From contig NC_067204.1 of NCBI RefSeq assembly GCF_026262505.1, positions 24,025,300-24,089,299 on the forward strand: a DNA stretch of 64,000 nt. Reading direction: 5' to 3'. The DNA is from Trichomonas vaginalis G3. Lineage: Eukaryota > Parabasalia > Trichomonadida > Trichomonadidae. The number at the start of each line of letters is the position of its first letter. Within the stretch, counting starts at the first letter, position 1. The notes under the pieces are model-generated. The model did no database searches. It was not told the DNA's origin and saw only the letters and a program-made list of their open reading frames with translations. The position numbers and the translations under genes are program-made. This document shows, one piece after another, positions 19,698-29,175 of this stretch.

Positions 19698-20444
19698 ATG
19701 GCTGTATCTCTAGAGTTAATAGATGCATTTGTAAAGCCAATCATTGATGATGCAACTTGGGATGATCCAGCTCTACGCGATAAATCTGTTTTTATGGATT
19801 TAATGTGTGAAAGAAATAATGAAGATTTATGTGGTTATCCTAGATGCTCAAATAAGATCCCACATCAAAAGAAAATCGTTACAGAACCAATATTCTGCTC
19901 AAAAGCATGCTTTAAGAAGTTCCAACAAGTATTTTCCAAAAATAAAGCTGAAAAAAGGAACCCAATTGGCAAAATCGTCGAAAAATTTACAGATCAGCGT
20001 CCACCTAAGAAACTTACATGCTTCCATTCAGACAGAGTTGAAGGAGCACAAGTTAGAACTGGAGATTTCTCAGAAATACTCAATGAAATTGAGATGTGGG
20101 TAGGTGATATACCAGGATCGCCACTCCAAGAACTAAACTACAAACAGAAGGTTGTCAAAGACATCGTTCAAGCTGGTTTGAAGCAAATTAATATTACATT
20201 GAAAGATGTACCAGAAATCAACTTTTATTTCGTTAACTTAGATGTACGTAACCTAGATAAGCTCTCTAAGGCTCCAGAAATCTTCCAAAAAGCTTTTTCT
20301 TTCGCAATGTGGGAATTAATCTCAGGAACTGACATGACAAATGAAATTAACCATATCAGATTTGACATGGCAATATATGATGAATTGGTTCAAATTTTGG
20401 GTGAAATGGAACCAGAAGATGGAAATATTTACCAATTTATGTGA
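19698..20444 (+). CDS. RPAP2/Rtr1-like RNA polymerase II CTD phosphatase
   Basis: 248 residues. The family hallmark is a zinc-binding block at ~50-75: LCGYPRCSN with a second half IFCSKACFKKFQ, matching the C-x4-C...C-x3-C pattern of Rtr1/RPAP2. The conserved Rtr1 helix before it contains SVFMDLMCERNNEDLCGYPRC. The C-terminal half (~110-248) is not recognisable but may be the lineage's own extension. Family knowledge: Rtr1/RPAP2 acts on phosphorylated Ser5 of the Pol II C-terminal domain and helps import of Pol II. Trichomonad Pol II lacks a canonical heptad CTD, which makes its substrate here an open question. Confidence 0.8.
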   Translation: MAVSLELIDAFVKPIIDDATWDDPALRDKSVFMDLMCERNNEDLCGYPRCSNKIPHQKKIVTEPIFCSKACFKKFQQVFSKNKAEKRNPIGKIVEKFTDQRPPKKLTCFHSDRVEGAQVRTGDFSEILNEIEMWVGDIPGSPLQELNYKQKVVKDIVQAGLKQINITLKDVPEINFYFVNLDVRNLDKLSKAPEIFQKAFSFAMWELISGTDMTNEINHIRFDMAIYDELVQILGEMEPEDGNIYQFM

Positions 20445-21176
20445 TATTTATACGAGTTACATACATTATTTTGTTTATATTATTATTAAACTGCATTTTT
20501 ATACAAGAATCTGGAATTATCTCTCAAGATTTTTTTTTTGCGAACCAAAGGTGTAGGAAAAAGTGAGAACTATAAACTTTAATACATTACTCACTTTAAC
20601 GGTATGATTTTTCAGTCAAACAGGAAAAGAGAGTATGATAAAAATTGAGAGAATTGCAGAAAATTGTAAGTGCACGCTTAAGGGATCAGGAATTTAGTTT
20701 TCAAAGATATACGCTATCTATAACTTGAGCCATCTTCCAAAGATCTTTTTTAGAGTTTGAAATAGAGAAAAGATAGAGTATGGTCAATGTATGCTGTGTA
20801 TACGTTTATTCATAAAAATATCATTCGATATCAGTATAAACTAAGATGGTGAACCATTAAGGGTTTACCTACACATTTTCTGTCATTCTCTCTTTATATA
20901 CCAAATTTTCCATCTTGAATATACAATGACAGATTTCCTCGTAACAAGTAATCAGATGAATGGGAAATCTAGATTAAATAAGATAGAAAGAAATAATAAA
21001 TTAATCTATTATCTACTTCTAGAACATATCCGTATATGGGCACGACGCCTCCCAAAAATGCCAAAAAGTGTAATTATTGTCAGAAACAATAGTTATGAAT
21101 ATTAATTTTTACGTTTAATGAAATCCATCTTCGAAAATATCAGGGAAAAAAAAGAAAATCATAATATATAGAAATA
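20445..21176. repeat. Intergenic with MITE-like ends
   Basis: No gene. About 20646-20686 (reading outward to the right) and 20857-20884 (reading inward) carry the same terminal sequence as the element at 7015-7236, sharing GTGCACTTAC or TTAAGGG and TTCTG-CATTCTCTC. The orientation suggests the right end of one copy and the left end of another, not one element. Boundaries are uncertain. Confidence 0.4.
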
Positions 21177-22655
21177 TTATGATTTGGCACCATATGAACG
21201 AATAATTTTGGCAGTTTCTATGTTATTATTAGAATTTGCAAATGAAAGAGGAGTATTTCCATATCTATCTTTTTCATTGATATTTGCACCATGTGAAAGA
21301 AGAAGTTCGGCAGTTTCTTTACTATTATGAAATGCTGCTTTATGAAGAGCTGTTTCTCCAAATTCATCTTTTTCATTGACATTTGCGCCATGTAAAATAA
21401 GAATTTCAGCGGTTTCTTTACTGTTTTTCCATGCTGTTATATGAAGAGCGGCTTTTCCATCTTTGTTTTTTTCATTGATTTTTGCGCCATGTGAAATAAG
21501 AAGTTCGGCTATTTCTTTATTATTTTCATAGGCAGCATCATGAAGAGCAGTTTTTCCTTCTTTATCTTTTATGTTGATATTTGCCCCATGCAAAATCAGA
21601 AGCTCGGCTGTTTCAATACTGTGATTTTTTGTTGCTTTATGAAGAGCAGTTTCTCCAATAAAACATTTTTCATTGATATTTGCACCATGTGAAAGAAGAA
21701 CTTCGGCTGTTTCTTTATAATTTTTAAGTGCGGCGGTATGAAGAGCTGTTTCTCCGTTATCATTTTTTGTGTTAACATTCGCGCCAAGCGAAAGGAAATG
21801 TTCACAAAGAGATGGTATATCAAATTGACCTGAATAATTTAAACAATTGTTAATATCATAAGTTTTATCGAAATAAACCAAAAATGCGCTAAGATTCTTA
21901 TAATAGGCGCAAAAAGATATATTAATCTTCAATTTGTATTCATTCATCAAGTATGTAACAAAATCAATGTTGTGTGAAATAATTGCGTATTTCATGCATT
22001 CATTATTTGGTTTGTGAAATTTCAAACATTCCATCATGATCTCTTGATTTCTGCCTAAAAATGATAATTCGAGACATCTTTCAGTTATTTCTGAGTTAAA
22101 TTTCGTTCTTAATAACTTGAAACAATCAACTGCTCCGTGGTAACAACATAATTCAAGTAATGAATATCCTTTTTCAGATTCTGGATATAATTCGCTTTTA
22201 AGTTCTTTATCTTTATTAAATCCTTCTTTTTCAGTGAATGAGATGAATTTTTCTTTCTCATTATACATAATTGCTCGATAAATCTTGTCTTTTATATGTT
22301 TATCGAGACTTTGATAAATATTTTTCCCGAAATCCGCAAATTTGTCTAATTTAATTCCATATACTTTGTAAAATAGGAAGTTAGAAATATTTGAAATTTC
22401 TCTGACTTCTGTTACATGATATTCATCAGTTATGAGCTTGGCAAGAGTCAAATATGACTTTGTATAGCGATTATTGTACGGAATGATGTTTAAAATATCC
22501 CTGATTATATTTTGGGGTAGATGTTTCTTTGAATCAATTAACTCTGTTTTGATCACATTATAAAACTTATTTAATTCTTCTTCATTTTCCGTTTTCAGCT
22601 GATACAACGCATTATATATATTGATGTAGTGTGCATACTTACTTTGCAGTTCCAT
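21177..22655 (-). CDS. DUF3447/ankyrin-repeat protein
   Basis: 492 residues starting MELQSKYAHYINIYNALYQLKT. The DUF3447-type region spans ~1-295 (NNRYTKSYLTLAKLI, LLELCCYHGAVDCFKLLRTKF, HNIDFVTYLMNE). About six ankyrin repeats follow (~300-490) with core GETALHKAA...KETAELLLSHGANINEKD, the same consensus as the mariner-split gene, so the two are close paralogues. Intact. Likely a protein-interaction scaffold. It is the last host gene before the Maverick, and its promoter side faces the element 580 bp away. Confidence 0.88.
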   Translation of the reverse strand: MELQSKYAHYINIYNALYQLKTENEEELNKFYNVIKTELIDSKKHLPQNIIRDILNIIPYNNRYTKSYLTLAKLITDEYHVTEVREISNISNFLFYKVYGIKLDKFADFGKNIYQSLDKHIKDKIYRAIMYNEKEKFISFTEKEGFNKDKELKSELYPESEKGYSLLELCCYHGAVDCFKLLRTKFNSEITERCLELSFLGRNQEIMMECLKFHKPNNECMKYAIISHNIDFVTYLMNEYKLKINISFCAYYKNLSAFLVYFDKTYDINNCLNYSGQFDIPSLCEHFLSLGANVNTKNDNGETALHTAALKNYKETAEVLLSHGANINEKCFIGETALHKATKNHSIETAELLILHGANINIKDKEGKTALHDAAYENNKEIAELLISHGAKINEKNKDGKAALHITAWKNSKETAEILILHGANVNEKDEFGETALHKAAFHNSKETAELLLSHGANINEKDRYGNTPLSFANSNNNIETAKIIRSYGAKS

Positions 22656-23234
22656 GCTTTTGAAAGGATCAAGGTCAAATCAAGACATTATCTAATTTTA
22701 AATCCGAAATATTTTAATATTCATGTTAAACATCTTCATTATTCATTAGGAGACAAAAACCTATATTACACATGTGGAATATTAGGACCCCAAAGATTTA
22801 AGAATTAATTTATGAACGTTGATAAGGTTTATAGGTATGGAATGATGCAATAACAATAGTTAAGTCAAAACCAGTATGGTATTCATCAATATACTTAAAA
22901 GATTTTAAAATTTAGCTTTTCAGATAATCTTAGATTTTATTTAAATCAAATACACTGACTATATATAGCCTATATAAAGGTTTCACATTTCCTTAATTCT
23001 TTAATTTATATTGCGTTTGCATAGCAATTTTGAATGCCTGTAATCTGCTATACAAGGTCTGTTTGGCACAAAAAATGAATGTCGCTTTGATCTGTTCAAA
23101 CCTTTCAATACACCATTATAAGAATCTTTAAAAATCAAGCAAATCTTTGAAATCTATGATATACCTATGTAGTTTGTTGCTATACAAGTGTTCGAGAAGA
23201 TAAATATAAACAATATTTTGAAAATTTATAAATC
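22656..23234. other. Intergenic up to the Maverick
   Basis: No gene, RNA or repeat recognised. It ends in the left target-site copy at 23235-23240. Confidence 0.5.
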
Positions 23235-23240
23235 TACATT
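23235..23240. repeat. Maverick target-site duplication, left
   Basis: TACATT, identical to 44427-44432. Six base pairs is the standard Maverick/Polinton duplication. Confidence 0.95.
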
Positions 23241-23538
23241 AGTAGTATATATTGCGGGTTTTGTGACTTTTTTTGTAAACGTAAGAATTCATACATTTTT
23301 GAGCGATTTTGTATCATTTTTTTTTACATATGAAGTAAAAAATGTATGATTTTTACGGTTTTTATTCTTACGTTTTTGAATAAATCAAGATTTAAAAATT
23401 TTCAGAATCGTAAGAAATTTTCACTAAACCCATACATAATGAAATAAAAAAAATAAAAAAATAAAAAAATAAACTTTAAAAATTCATGTCTTACATTTTT
23501 TGAATAATTTATTTTTTTAATTCGTATGAAAATGAGTG
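23241..23538 (+). repeat. Maverick left terminal inverted repeat
   Basis: About 298 bp, roughly 95% identical to the complement of 44130-44426. It contains its own inner palindrome: AAACGTAAGAAT at 23277 against ATTCTTACGTTT at 23364, and CATACATTTTT at 23290 against its complement near 23338. It also has A/T homopolymer runs near 23440-23480. Its inner edge runs into the first gene, so the start codon and first residues (MKMS) are TIR-encoded. Confidence 0.95.
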
Positions 23539-24002
23539 AATCAAAATTCGTGACTGTGAATCAATTAATGAATAAACTTTCACCAATTCTCACCCATGTT
23601 AAACAAGTAGACGTTTATTTTGATGATTGCATAGAAAGTTTATATTATAAAGGTAAGTTTAATATTAAACCTATTGCTTTTGCATTTGATGGTAAATTAA
23701 TCGAAAATTCAAAAATTTGGGAATTAATTCCGGATATTGAATTTATAACAAATATTAAGGATAAGTGGTTTAAACAACAAAACCTTTTCACTAAAGTTCT
23801 TTGTAGATTAATGATTAAAACTGAGGAAAAAGAATTTAACGGATTTAAATATCATCCATGTAAAATTTTAGAACTTGGTAACGAAAAACTTCAGAAAAAA
23901 TTAAACGAAAGACTATCAAAAGATAAAGTTGAAAGAGTAAATAAACTCACTAAAGGTAATGATGATGAAGATGAATTTGATGAGTTCAACATTGAACTTT
24001 AA
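23526..24002 (+). CDS. Maverick protein of unknown function, left terminal gene
   Basis: 158 residues starting MKMSESKFVTVNQLM; a second in-frame ATG lies two codons on. Mixed alpha/beta character with an acidic tail (NDDEDEFDEFNIEL) and no motif I recognise. The first codons lie within the terminal repeat and are shared with the right terminal gene (44141, minus), which begins MKMSVKTNN; the two proteins are otherwise unrelated. It converges on the 131-residue gene with a 4-bp gap. Confidence 0.7.
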   Translation: MKMSESKFVTVNQLMNKLSPILTHVKQVDVYFDDCIESLYYKGKFNIKPIAFAFDGKLIENSKIWELIPDIEFITNIKDKWFKQQNLFTKVLCRLMIKTEEKEFNGFKYHPCKILELGNEKLQKKLNERLSKDKVERVNKLTKGNDDEDEFDEFNIEL

Positions 24003-24006
24003 GAAA

Positions 24007-24402
24007 CTAATGATTATTTGAATTTATGAAATCAATAATTTGATTTATTCGCTCTTCAATAATTTCTATTCTTTTTGTTAAATCATCTATTTTCATTAAT
24101 GAGGTGATTCTTGATTGAGGAATAGATTTCAAACTAACCACCCCTTTTATTTTTGAAATTTTGAATCCATGACCCTCCGGGTCTTGGACTCTGTCCTCAA
24201 CTTTAAACATTTTATTCAATTTACACGTTGTCAATTCTTCAAATAATTTTTTATTATTAGCATAATAATCATTAAATTCTTCAACAGATGAAAAAATTTT
24301 TATTTCAGTAATTGGTTTAACAACGTTTATTTTTTGTTGAACATCTTCACTTTCATTTATTTCTTCCTTCTCTGTTTCATTTATTTTTAAAATCGGTTTC
24401 AT
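24007..24402 (-). CDS. Maverick protein of unknown function
   Basis: 131 residues starting MKPILKINETEKEE. A charged N-terminal region is followed by a central KVEDRVQDPEGHGFKISKIKG, whose codons form a hairpin-rich GC patch (24171-24196), then a C-terminal helix DDLTKRIEIIEERINQIIDFIN (~107-128) that looks like a coiled coil for oligomerisation. The start fits the element's GATAAATG start context. No family recognised. Confidence 0.65.
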   Translation of the reverse strand: MKPILKINETEKEEINESEDVQQKINVVKPITEIKIFSSVEEFNDYYANNKKLFEELTTCKLNKMFKVEDRVQDPEGHGFKISKIKGVVSLKSIPQSRITSLMKIDDLTKRIEIIEERINQIIDFINSNNH

Positions 24403-24468
24403 TTATCATTAAATAAAAATTAGAATATAAGTGATGAAATATATTTTTTAATTAATATTAAATCAGAG

Positions 24469-24705
24469 ATGGCGGCAGGATTCTTTAAAAAATTATGGGA
24501 AGGAATTAAGAAAGCTGCAAGTTGGGTTCATCAAAAGATTATTAAACCCGTTGCAAACTTTTTGGCACCAGTAGCGAAAACGGCAGGAACTATCATAGGA
24601 GGAGTATTAGGTGCTAAAGCAGGTAATCCAGCGATGGGAGCACAAGCAGGTAACGCAGTTGGTGGAATTGCTGAAGGAATACTTAATAAAATAGGAGGAA
24701 AGTAG
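24469..24705 (+). CDS. Small amphipathic, glycine/alanine-rich Maverick protein
   Basis: 78 residues. The N-terminus MAAGFFKKLWEGIKKAASWV is a strongly amphipathic basic helix. Residues ~30-75 are a Gly/Ala-rich hydrophobic stretch (PVAKTAGTIIGGVLGAKAG...NAVGGIAEGIL) of the sort seen in membrane-active or minor capsid peptides such as adenovirus pVI or virus-encoded lytic peptides. The first ten residues are identical to those of the convergent neighbour at 24942 apart from the shared run's end. Inference: internal virion proteins that disturb membranes on entry or pack DNA. No direct homologue recognised. Confidence 0.7.
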   Translation: MAAGFFKKLWEGIKKAASWVHQKIIKPVANFLAPVAKTAGTIIGGVLGAKAGNPAMGAQAGNAVGGIAEGILNKIGGK

Positions 24706-24729
24706 TGGAAAAATAAATAAATATTATTT

Positions 24730-24942
24730 TTATCTCAATATCGGTTGTAGTCGACGATAAACCTTATCTCCTTTATTTAATACTTCCCTTACCGGAACAT
24801 TAGGTGCTATTTGTTCAGCAACGTCACTAATTGCTTCTTTATTCTTAAATATCCAATTTGCTCCTTTCTTAATCCCTTCCCAAACTTTATGCGCTCCTCT
24901 TTTTACTTTATCCCATAACTTTTTAAAGAATCCTGCAGCCAT
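24730..24942 (-). CDS. Small basic amphipathic Maverick protein, partner of the 78-residue gene
   Basis: 70 residues starting MAAGFFKKLWDKVKRGAHKV, so its leader matches that of the convergent gene at 24469. The middle (WEGIKKGANWIFKNK) repeats the same amphipathic theme, and the C-terminus is polar and basic (NKGDKVYRRLQPILR). The stop codons of the pair are 24 bp apart. Its start context differs from the TAAATG pattern of most element genes. Probably a duplicate that diverged after the first 10-12 residues. Confidence 0.7.
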   Translation of the reverse strand: MAAGFFKKLWDKVKRGAHKVWEGIKKGANWIFKNKEAISDVAEQIAPNVPVREVLNKGDKVYRRLQPILR

Positions 24943-25011
24943 AGTTGATTATTTCATTAAAATTAAAAATTCATTTTCATCTTTTAATTTTGATTTTTTA
25001 TTTATTAATAA

Positions 25012-25845
25012 ATGACGACTAACTATTTGGTGCCAAACACCAAACCGATTAATGGAAATGTGTTTCATTCATTCGAAAAGATAAATGAAATATTCGCAAA
25101 GAATGATGGAAGAAGATATTATAGAGAACTTGAAAGTTCATGCTATGACTCTGATGCTCCATATTTTGATGATAAACAAACTCATTTAAGAATTACAAAT
25201 CCGGCTCATGATGTGAACCAATTAGGTGACACATATATTAAACGCAAAGTTAAAGCAACTCTAGTTTCAAATAAAGCTTTCACATGTGATGCTGCTTTTA
25301 AATGCATGCGTTTATTCGTTGGTTACAAATCATCAAATCAAAGCTTTAAACAATTAGAAGTAGAAACCGAAAGAGGTGATGCTGGTTATCTTCAGATGGA
25401 TTGCGCCCGTGAATCTTTCGCATTTGCAACATATAAACCAAAATCAGAAAGGAAAGTTAAAAAGTTTGTTCATTCGTTATATAATAATGTTCAAAAATAT
25501 GATAACTCAGTATGTGGTAAATATATTGACCCTTCAGAAGTTTTCAAGAAAGCAAATGAAGAAGTTGATGTCACTTTTGATATGATTATTCCGGTAAATG
25601 ATTTGTTAGCATTTCAGGCGTTCGATGATTATCCTAAATCATTTGGTGAAATCATTCTTAAATATTATGTTTTCAGGGATACTTTAGTATTTTGTCAGGT
25701 TGACCCGTTAAGAGTTGCTGATTTACAAAATTACGTTTATGAAAAGATAACTGATGAAAATTATGAAAAGATTATGAATCATGTTTATAAATATGATCGC
25801 AAATTCCAACAAATCGGACTTTCTGCCAAATTAATTACAGCTTAG
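25012..25845 (+). CDS. Probable Maverick major capsid protein, N-terminal part (frameshifted)
   Basis: 277 residues starting MTTNYLVPNTKPING, rich in beta-strand patterns. It lies directly upstream of the packaging ATPase, the usual place for the Polinton double-jelly-roll capsid gene. The frame closes at 25845, but the -1 frame is open across that point and continues the protein (AATSADATVDDV...), so this is the N-terminal half of a ~540-residue product spanning 25012-26632. Length is somewhat short for Polinton capsids (usually over 500). The start has the element's ATAAATG context. Assignment rests on position, size and strand-rich composition, not on a motif. Confidence 0.6.
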   Translation: MTTNYLVPNTKPINGNVFHSFEKINEIFAKNDGRRYYRELESSCYDSDAPYFDDKQTHLRITNPAHDVNQLGDTYIKRKVKATLVSNKAFTCDAAFKCMRLFVGYKSSNQSFKQLEVETERGDAGYLQMDCARESFAFATYKPKSERKVKKFVHSLYNNVQKYDNSVCGKYIDPSEVFKKANEEVDVTFDMIIPVNDLLAFQAFDDYPKSFGEIILKYYVFRDTLVFCQVDPLRVADLQNYVYEKITDENYEKIMNHVYKYDRKFQQIGLSAKLITA

Positions 25846-26632
25846 CCGCTACATCTGCTGACGCAACAGTTGATGACGTTATTATTTCATGCACAAAGAT
25901 GGAAGTTTTAGAGGATAAATGCATTACACCAGGATACGGTTTAATTGAAGAATCAGTTAAAGCAATACCACGTTTATTCAGTAAGGAAGATCCATTCATG
26001 ATTCCAGCTCAACATATTGACGTTCGTTCACTAAATGGAGGTTGCATCACTCCTGAAGGTATTAGCTCAGATTTCTCATACGCTCTTCATAACGTTACAG
26101 ATGTTGTGTTAACATTTCCGAAGAATGCAATGCAAAGAACAGTTTTAGAAAATCCAATGCTTCGAGGTCTTCAGGTCACTATAGATTCCAGAAACTTCCC
26201 CGATCAAGCGATGACCACAGTGGGTGACATATTCTTTACACGTATGCTTCAAGCTTCTGATTTAGATGGAGTGAATGAATGCACGGAAGAATACGAGGAC
26301 TCATTAACTAGACCACTGAATGATATGATGGCACACCATTAGCTAGAACATGGAAAGACCAAACTTCATTCTTATGCACTATTCCAGTTCAACGTGATGG
26401 AGCGGGTATATTCTTTGATGGATTAGAAACTTTCAACTCACAAGTTACAGTACAAGTGAAAGCTTATCCAATCATTCAGGGTGAAAATGACACTTACTGT
26501 TCAAAGGTGACAAATCCTCCTCAGGTTTGGTTTACTAGGACTACATATTGGACATGGACACCGGACGAAGGTTTGAAATATCATCCAACAGGTACACACC
26601 ACAGTATAGAAGTTCATATGATGAAATATTGA
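25846..26632 (+). pseudogene. Probable major capsid protein, C-terminal part (two frames)
   Basis: Continuation of the capsid-like gene. One frame is open from upstream of 25846 to the stop at 26342 (MEVLEDKCITPGYGLIEESV ... DSLTRPLNDM). A second shift near 26330 leads into a frame that ends at 26632 (PLARTWKDQTSFLCTIPVQR ... PPQVWFTRTTYWTWTPDEG). Both shifts are of the -1 type and neither sits on a recognisable slippery site, so indels (real or sequencing) are likelier than programmed frameshifting. The packaging ATPase follows 41 bp later. Confidence 0.6.
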
Positions 26633-26673
26633 TGAATAGAAATGTATAAAATTATAAATTTATTTTTGATTAA

Positions 26674-27501
26674 ATGGATTTAAATTCATCCACCCCTTAT
26701 GAAGAATTAGCAGGAGTATATAATACATACGTAGATGATATGATTAATGAAGCATTGAGTGATAATAGAAATGCTCTATCTAAGGAAAAATTAATGAAAA
26801 TTCCATATTCTGAATGTTACTTAAATTCAATCACTGCAGCAATTGGTAAACAAAATAAAGGTAAAACATTAACGATATTAAAACAAATTATCATTATTGC
26901 TAACACTTCACCCTATTCACATGTGTTAATTTATATCAACCGTTCAGGTTCACCTTCAGATGATACATTTGAATCTTTAAAGCATTTAATCAAAATTCCA
27001 ATTATTTATTTATCACAAGAAGAAGCAGAAGATTATTTAAAAAACTTTGTAATGTATAAAGAATTATATAATACAATCAAGAAGCAAGGATTAGAGGATA
27101 AAATTATTGATAAACAACGGGATGAATTATTTGAAACACTTTCTATTTCAAATTTTGATAGAGAATTTTTGCATTCACTCATTTTTCTAGATGATGCGGT
27201 GAAATCAAAACTAATAACTAATGAGAAATCATATTTTAATCAATTATTAACTCAATGTCGACACATTCAGTGTTCATTCTTCATGGCTGTTCAATACTTT
27301 AAAGCATTAAGCACAAACATTAAATCAAACCTGTCCACCCTTTTCATTTTCAGTGGTTTTAGTCGTCAACAGTTGAACGTTATGCTTTATCAAGTGAATT
27401 TACCAATGAGCATTAATGAACTTTACACACAATATCAACAATTAGGAGAACATGGAAAAATAATAGTTGATTTAAATAAAGGTTCCATTAAATTCGAATA
27501 A
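26674..27501 (+). CDS. Packaging ATPase (FtsK-HerA/A32-like)
   Basis: 275 residues starting MDLNSSTPYEELAGV. Walker A is GKQNKGKT (~66-73) and Walker B is LIFLDDA (~171-177), followed by QCRHIQCSFFMAVQYFKAL with the sensor-like Gln. This spacing matches the A32/FtsK-HerA genome-packaging ATPases of Polintons, virophages and large DNA viruses, which drive DNA into preformed capsids. It sits next to the capsid gene, as in other Mavericks. Intact. TAAATG start context. Confidence 0.88.
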   Translation: MDLNSSTPYEELAGVYNTYVDDMINEALSDNRNALSKEKLMKIPYSECYLNSITAAIGKQNKGKTLTILKQIIIIANTSPYSHVLIYINRSGSPSDDTFESLKHLIKIPIIYLSQEEAEDYLKNFVMYKELYNTIKKQGLEDKIIDKQRDELFETLSISNFDREFLHSLIFLDDAVKSKLITNEKSYFNQLLTQCRHIQCSFFMAVQYFKALSTNIKSNLSTLFIFSGFSRQQLNVMLYQVNLPMSINELYTQYQQLGEHGKIIVDLNKGSIKFE

Positions 27502-27541
27502 CTTTTTATAATTAATTTTTATTTTTTATTTATAATTAAAC

Positions 27542-28441
27542 ATGACAGAAATTGCAAATCTTCTACAGGTTCCATTAAAACAAGGAACAAACAAAAAGGG
27601 TGCATATAATAGAACTATGAAAGTTCCAGACGGAATGAAAGAATTAGTCCACATTGTTGCCGGTCTTCAAAAGGATGTTAAACAAATGAGAAACGTTTTA
27701 ACATTACCAGAAGCTCAAGCATATGCCAAACGTCACGGACCAAATTGGGAAGCACACGAAGCAGACATTACGGGTCCAAATGGAAAACCTGATGGAATAA
27801 ATGAAGTTTTCGTTACTGATGGTCAAGGAAATATTAAAGTCATAAATGGGTATAAATTAACAATGACGGATTATCCTAAACGTAAAGCATATAATGAACA
27901 TTATCCTATGCAATTTGATGAAAATGGAAAAGCTGTTAAACAATACATTGGAGAAGGTGAAAATGGTCCAATTAATTCATACCGTCATAATCCATATTCT
28001 TACTTCAATGAAGAATTAAATGCTATTGAAGAGGGACCGGATGGATTACCACGATATTCTAACCAGTTTGATGGTCAATATGCAAATTTAAGACCTGAAA
28101 TTCCAGCTAAGAAATTCTTTAAAGTTGCTTTATTCGATCCAGTTTTCGCAAATGTTAAAGATGAACTTAAACAGCAATTCCAACCAATTATAGTAGCAAG
28201 AATTGCATCAGGTGCTTTATCTCAAGCATTCAAAGATTTAATTAAGAAACCATTATATCAGCAACGAGGTTTAACTTATGATTTAGTTAAGGAATCAGAT
28301 AAAAGAAAATTTGAGAAATCAGATGATTATAAGAATGCAATTAATGAATATATTCGGTCTATTAATTTCGATGAAAATGCTAAAAATCAACTTCATGAAC
28401 AAATACAGGAAATAATAGATTCAAAAGTTCCAGCAAAATAA
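27542..28441 (+). CDS. Conserved Maverick-type protein, unknown function
   Basis: 299 residues starting [14 protein letters not shown] short coiled segment [20 protein letters not shown] (~32-52) is followed by a distinctive middle ([42 protein letters not shown], ~67-110) and a helical C-terminal half. Its place in the rightward virion block suggests a structural or assembly role, but I recognise no domain. Intact, 40 bp after the ATPase and 32 bp before the next gene. Confidence 0.75.
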   Translation: MTEIANLLQVPLKQGTNKKGAYNRTMKVPDGMKELVHIVAGLQKDVKQMRNVLTLPEAQAYAKRHGPNWEAHEADITGPNGKPDGINEVFVTDGQGNIKVINGYKLTMTDYPKRKAYNEHYPMQFDENGKAVKQYIGEGENGPINSYRHNPYSYFNEELNAIEEGPDGLPRYSNQFDGQYANLRPEIPAKKFFKVALFDPVFANVKDELKQQFQPIIVARIASGALSQAFKDLIKKPLYQQRGLTYDLVKESDKRKFEKSDDYKNAINEYIRSINFDENAKNQLHEQIQEIIDSKVPAK

Positions 28442-28473
28442 AAGTTTAAATATATTTTTTTATTCGAATATAA

Positions 28474-29175
28474 ATGAGAAGACGTTTCACTAGTCAAAAG
28501 AACACTAACGCAAAAGCAGAGATTACGGTTGGTTATAACGTAAATGATGATAAATCACGAATTATTCAAAATGTTAAAGTTAATGTTAGTCCTGAATTAA
28601 CAAGGTCAGCAACTCAACCAAATTTATTAACTCGTGACTTACCGAAGAATGAGGAGAATGAAGAAAACCATGAGAATGGAGACCCAATCATTTTATCTGA
28701 ACCTGGTAAAGAACCTGTTGAAATTCCCACTTATCCAACATACCCCCCACCTCTTTCATCAAACATCGAGAACCCAGGAATCTACGATTACAGTCGCAAT
28801 GCGCCATATAAAATAGACATTAATTCTGAATTAATGAAAATTTACCGTGATATAATAATTAATAATTATGATTCAATAATAAATTTAATTGATCAATCCG
28901 GTTTAATTATTTTACCTTATGAATCATTAATTCACATTATCGCCATTCTTTGTGATGTTCAAGATTCAGACGTTAAGATTCAATTTTTCATAGATGATGA
29001 GGTTTCATGCTGCGGAACAGTTGCAAAAATAAATCCTATAAAGGATATTAGCACAATTAAGATATCAAAGAACGGAACAACAACTGAACTTCATTTAACA
29101 TATAATGATATTTATAATAAAATAGTTGATGAATATAAAATATCACTTGAAAAATTCTTTGTTAAGGCTATTTAA
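28474..29175 (+). CDS. Maverick protein of unknown function
   Basis: 233 residues starting MRRRFTSQKNTNAK. The basic N-terminus is followed by a disordered acidic and proline-rich linker (~55-100, PTYPTYPPPLSS) and a folded C-terminal domain (~105-233) rich in Ile and Asp. Its TAA stop shares the TTAA at 29172-29175 with the stop of the convergent 152-residue gene. ATAAATG start context. Function unknown; part of the virion block by position. Confidence 0.7.
   Translation: MRRRFTSQKNTNAKAEITVGYNVNDDKSRIIQNVKVNVSPELTRSATQPNLLTRDLPKNEENEENHENGDPIILSEPGKEPVEIPTYPTYPPPLSSNIENPGIYDYSRNAPYKIDINSELMKIYRDIIINNYDSIINLIDQSGLIILPYESLIHIIAILCDVQDSDVKIQFFIDDEVSCCGTVAKINPIKDISTIKISKNGTTTELHLTYNDIYNKIVDEYKISLEKFFVKAI

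Noticed and set aside
25830-26345. Programmed -1 frameshifting to express the capsid protein
   Set aside because: Both shifts are of the -1 type, but neither stands on a slippery heptamer or before an obvious structure; indels are simpler.
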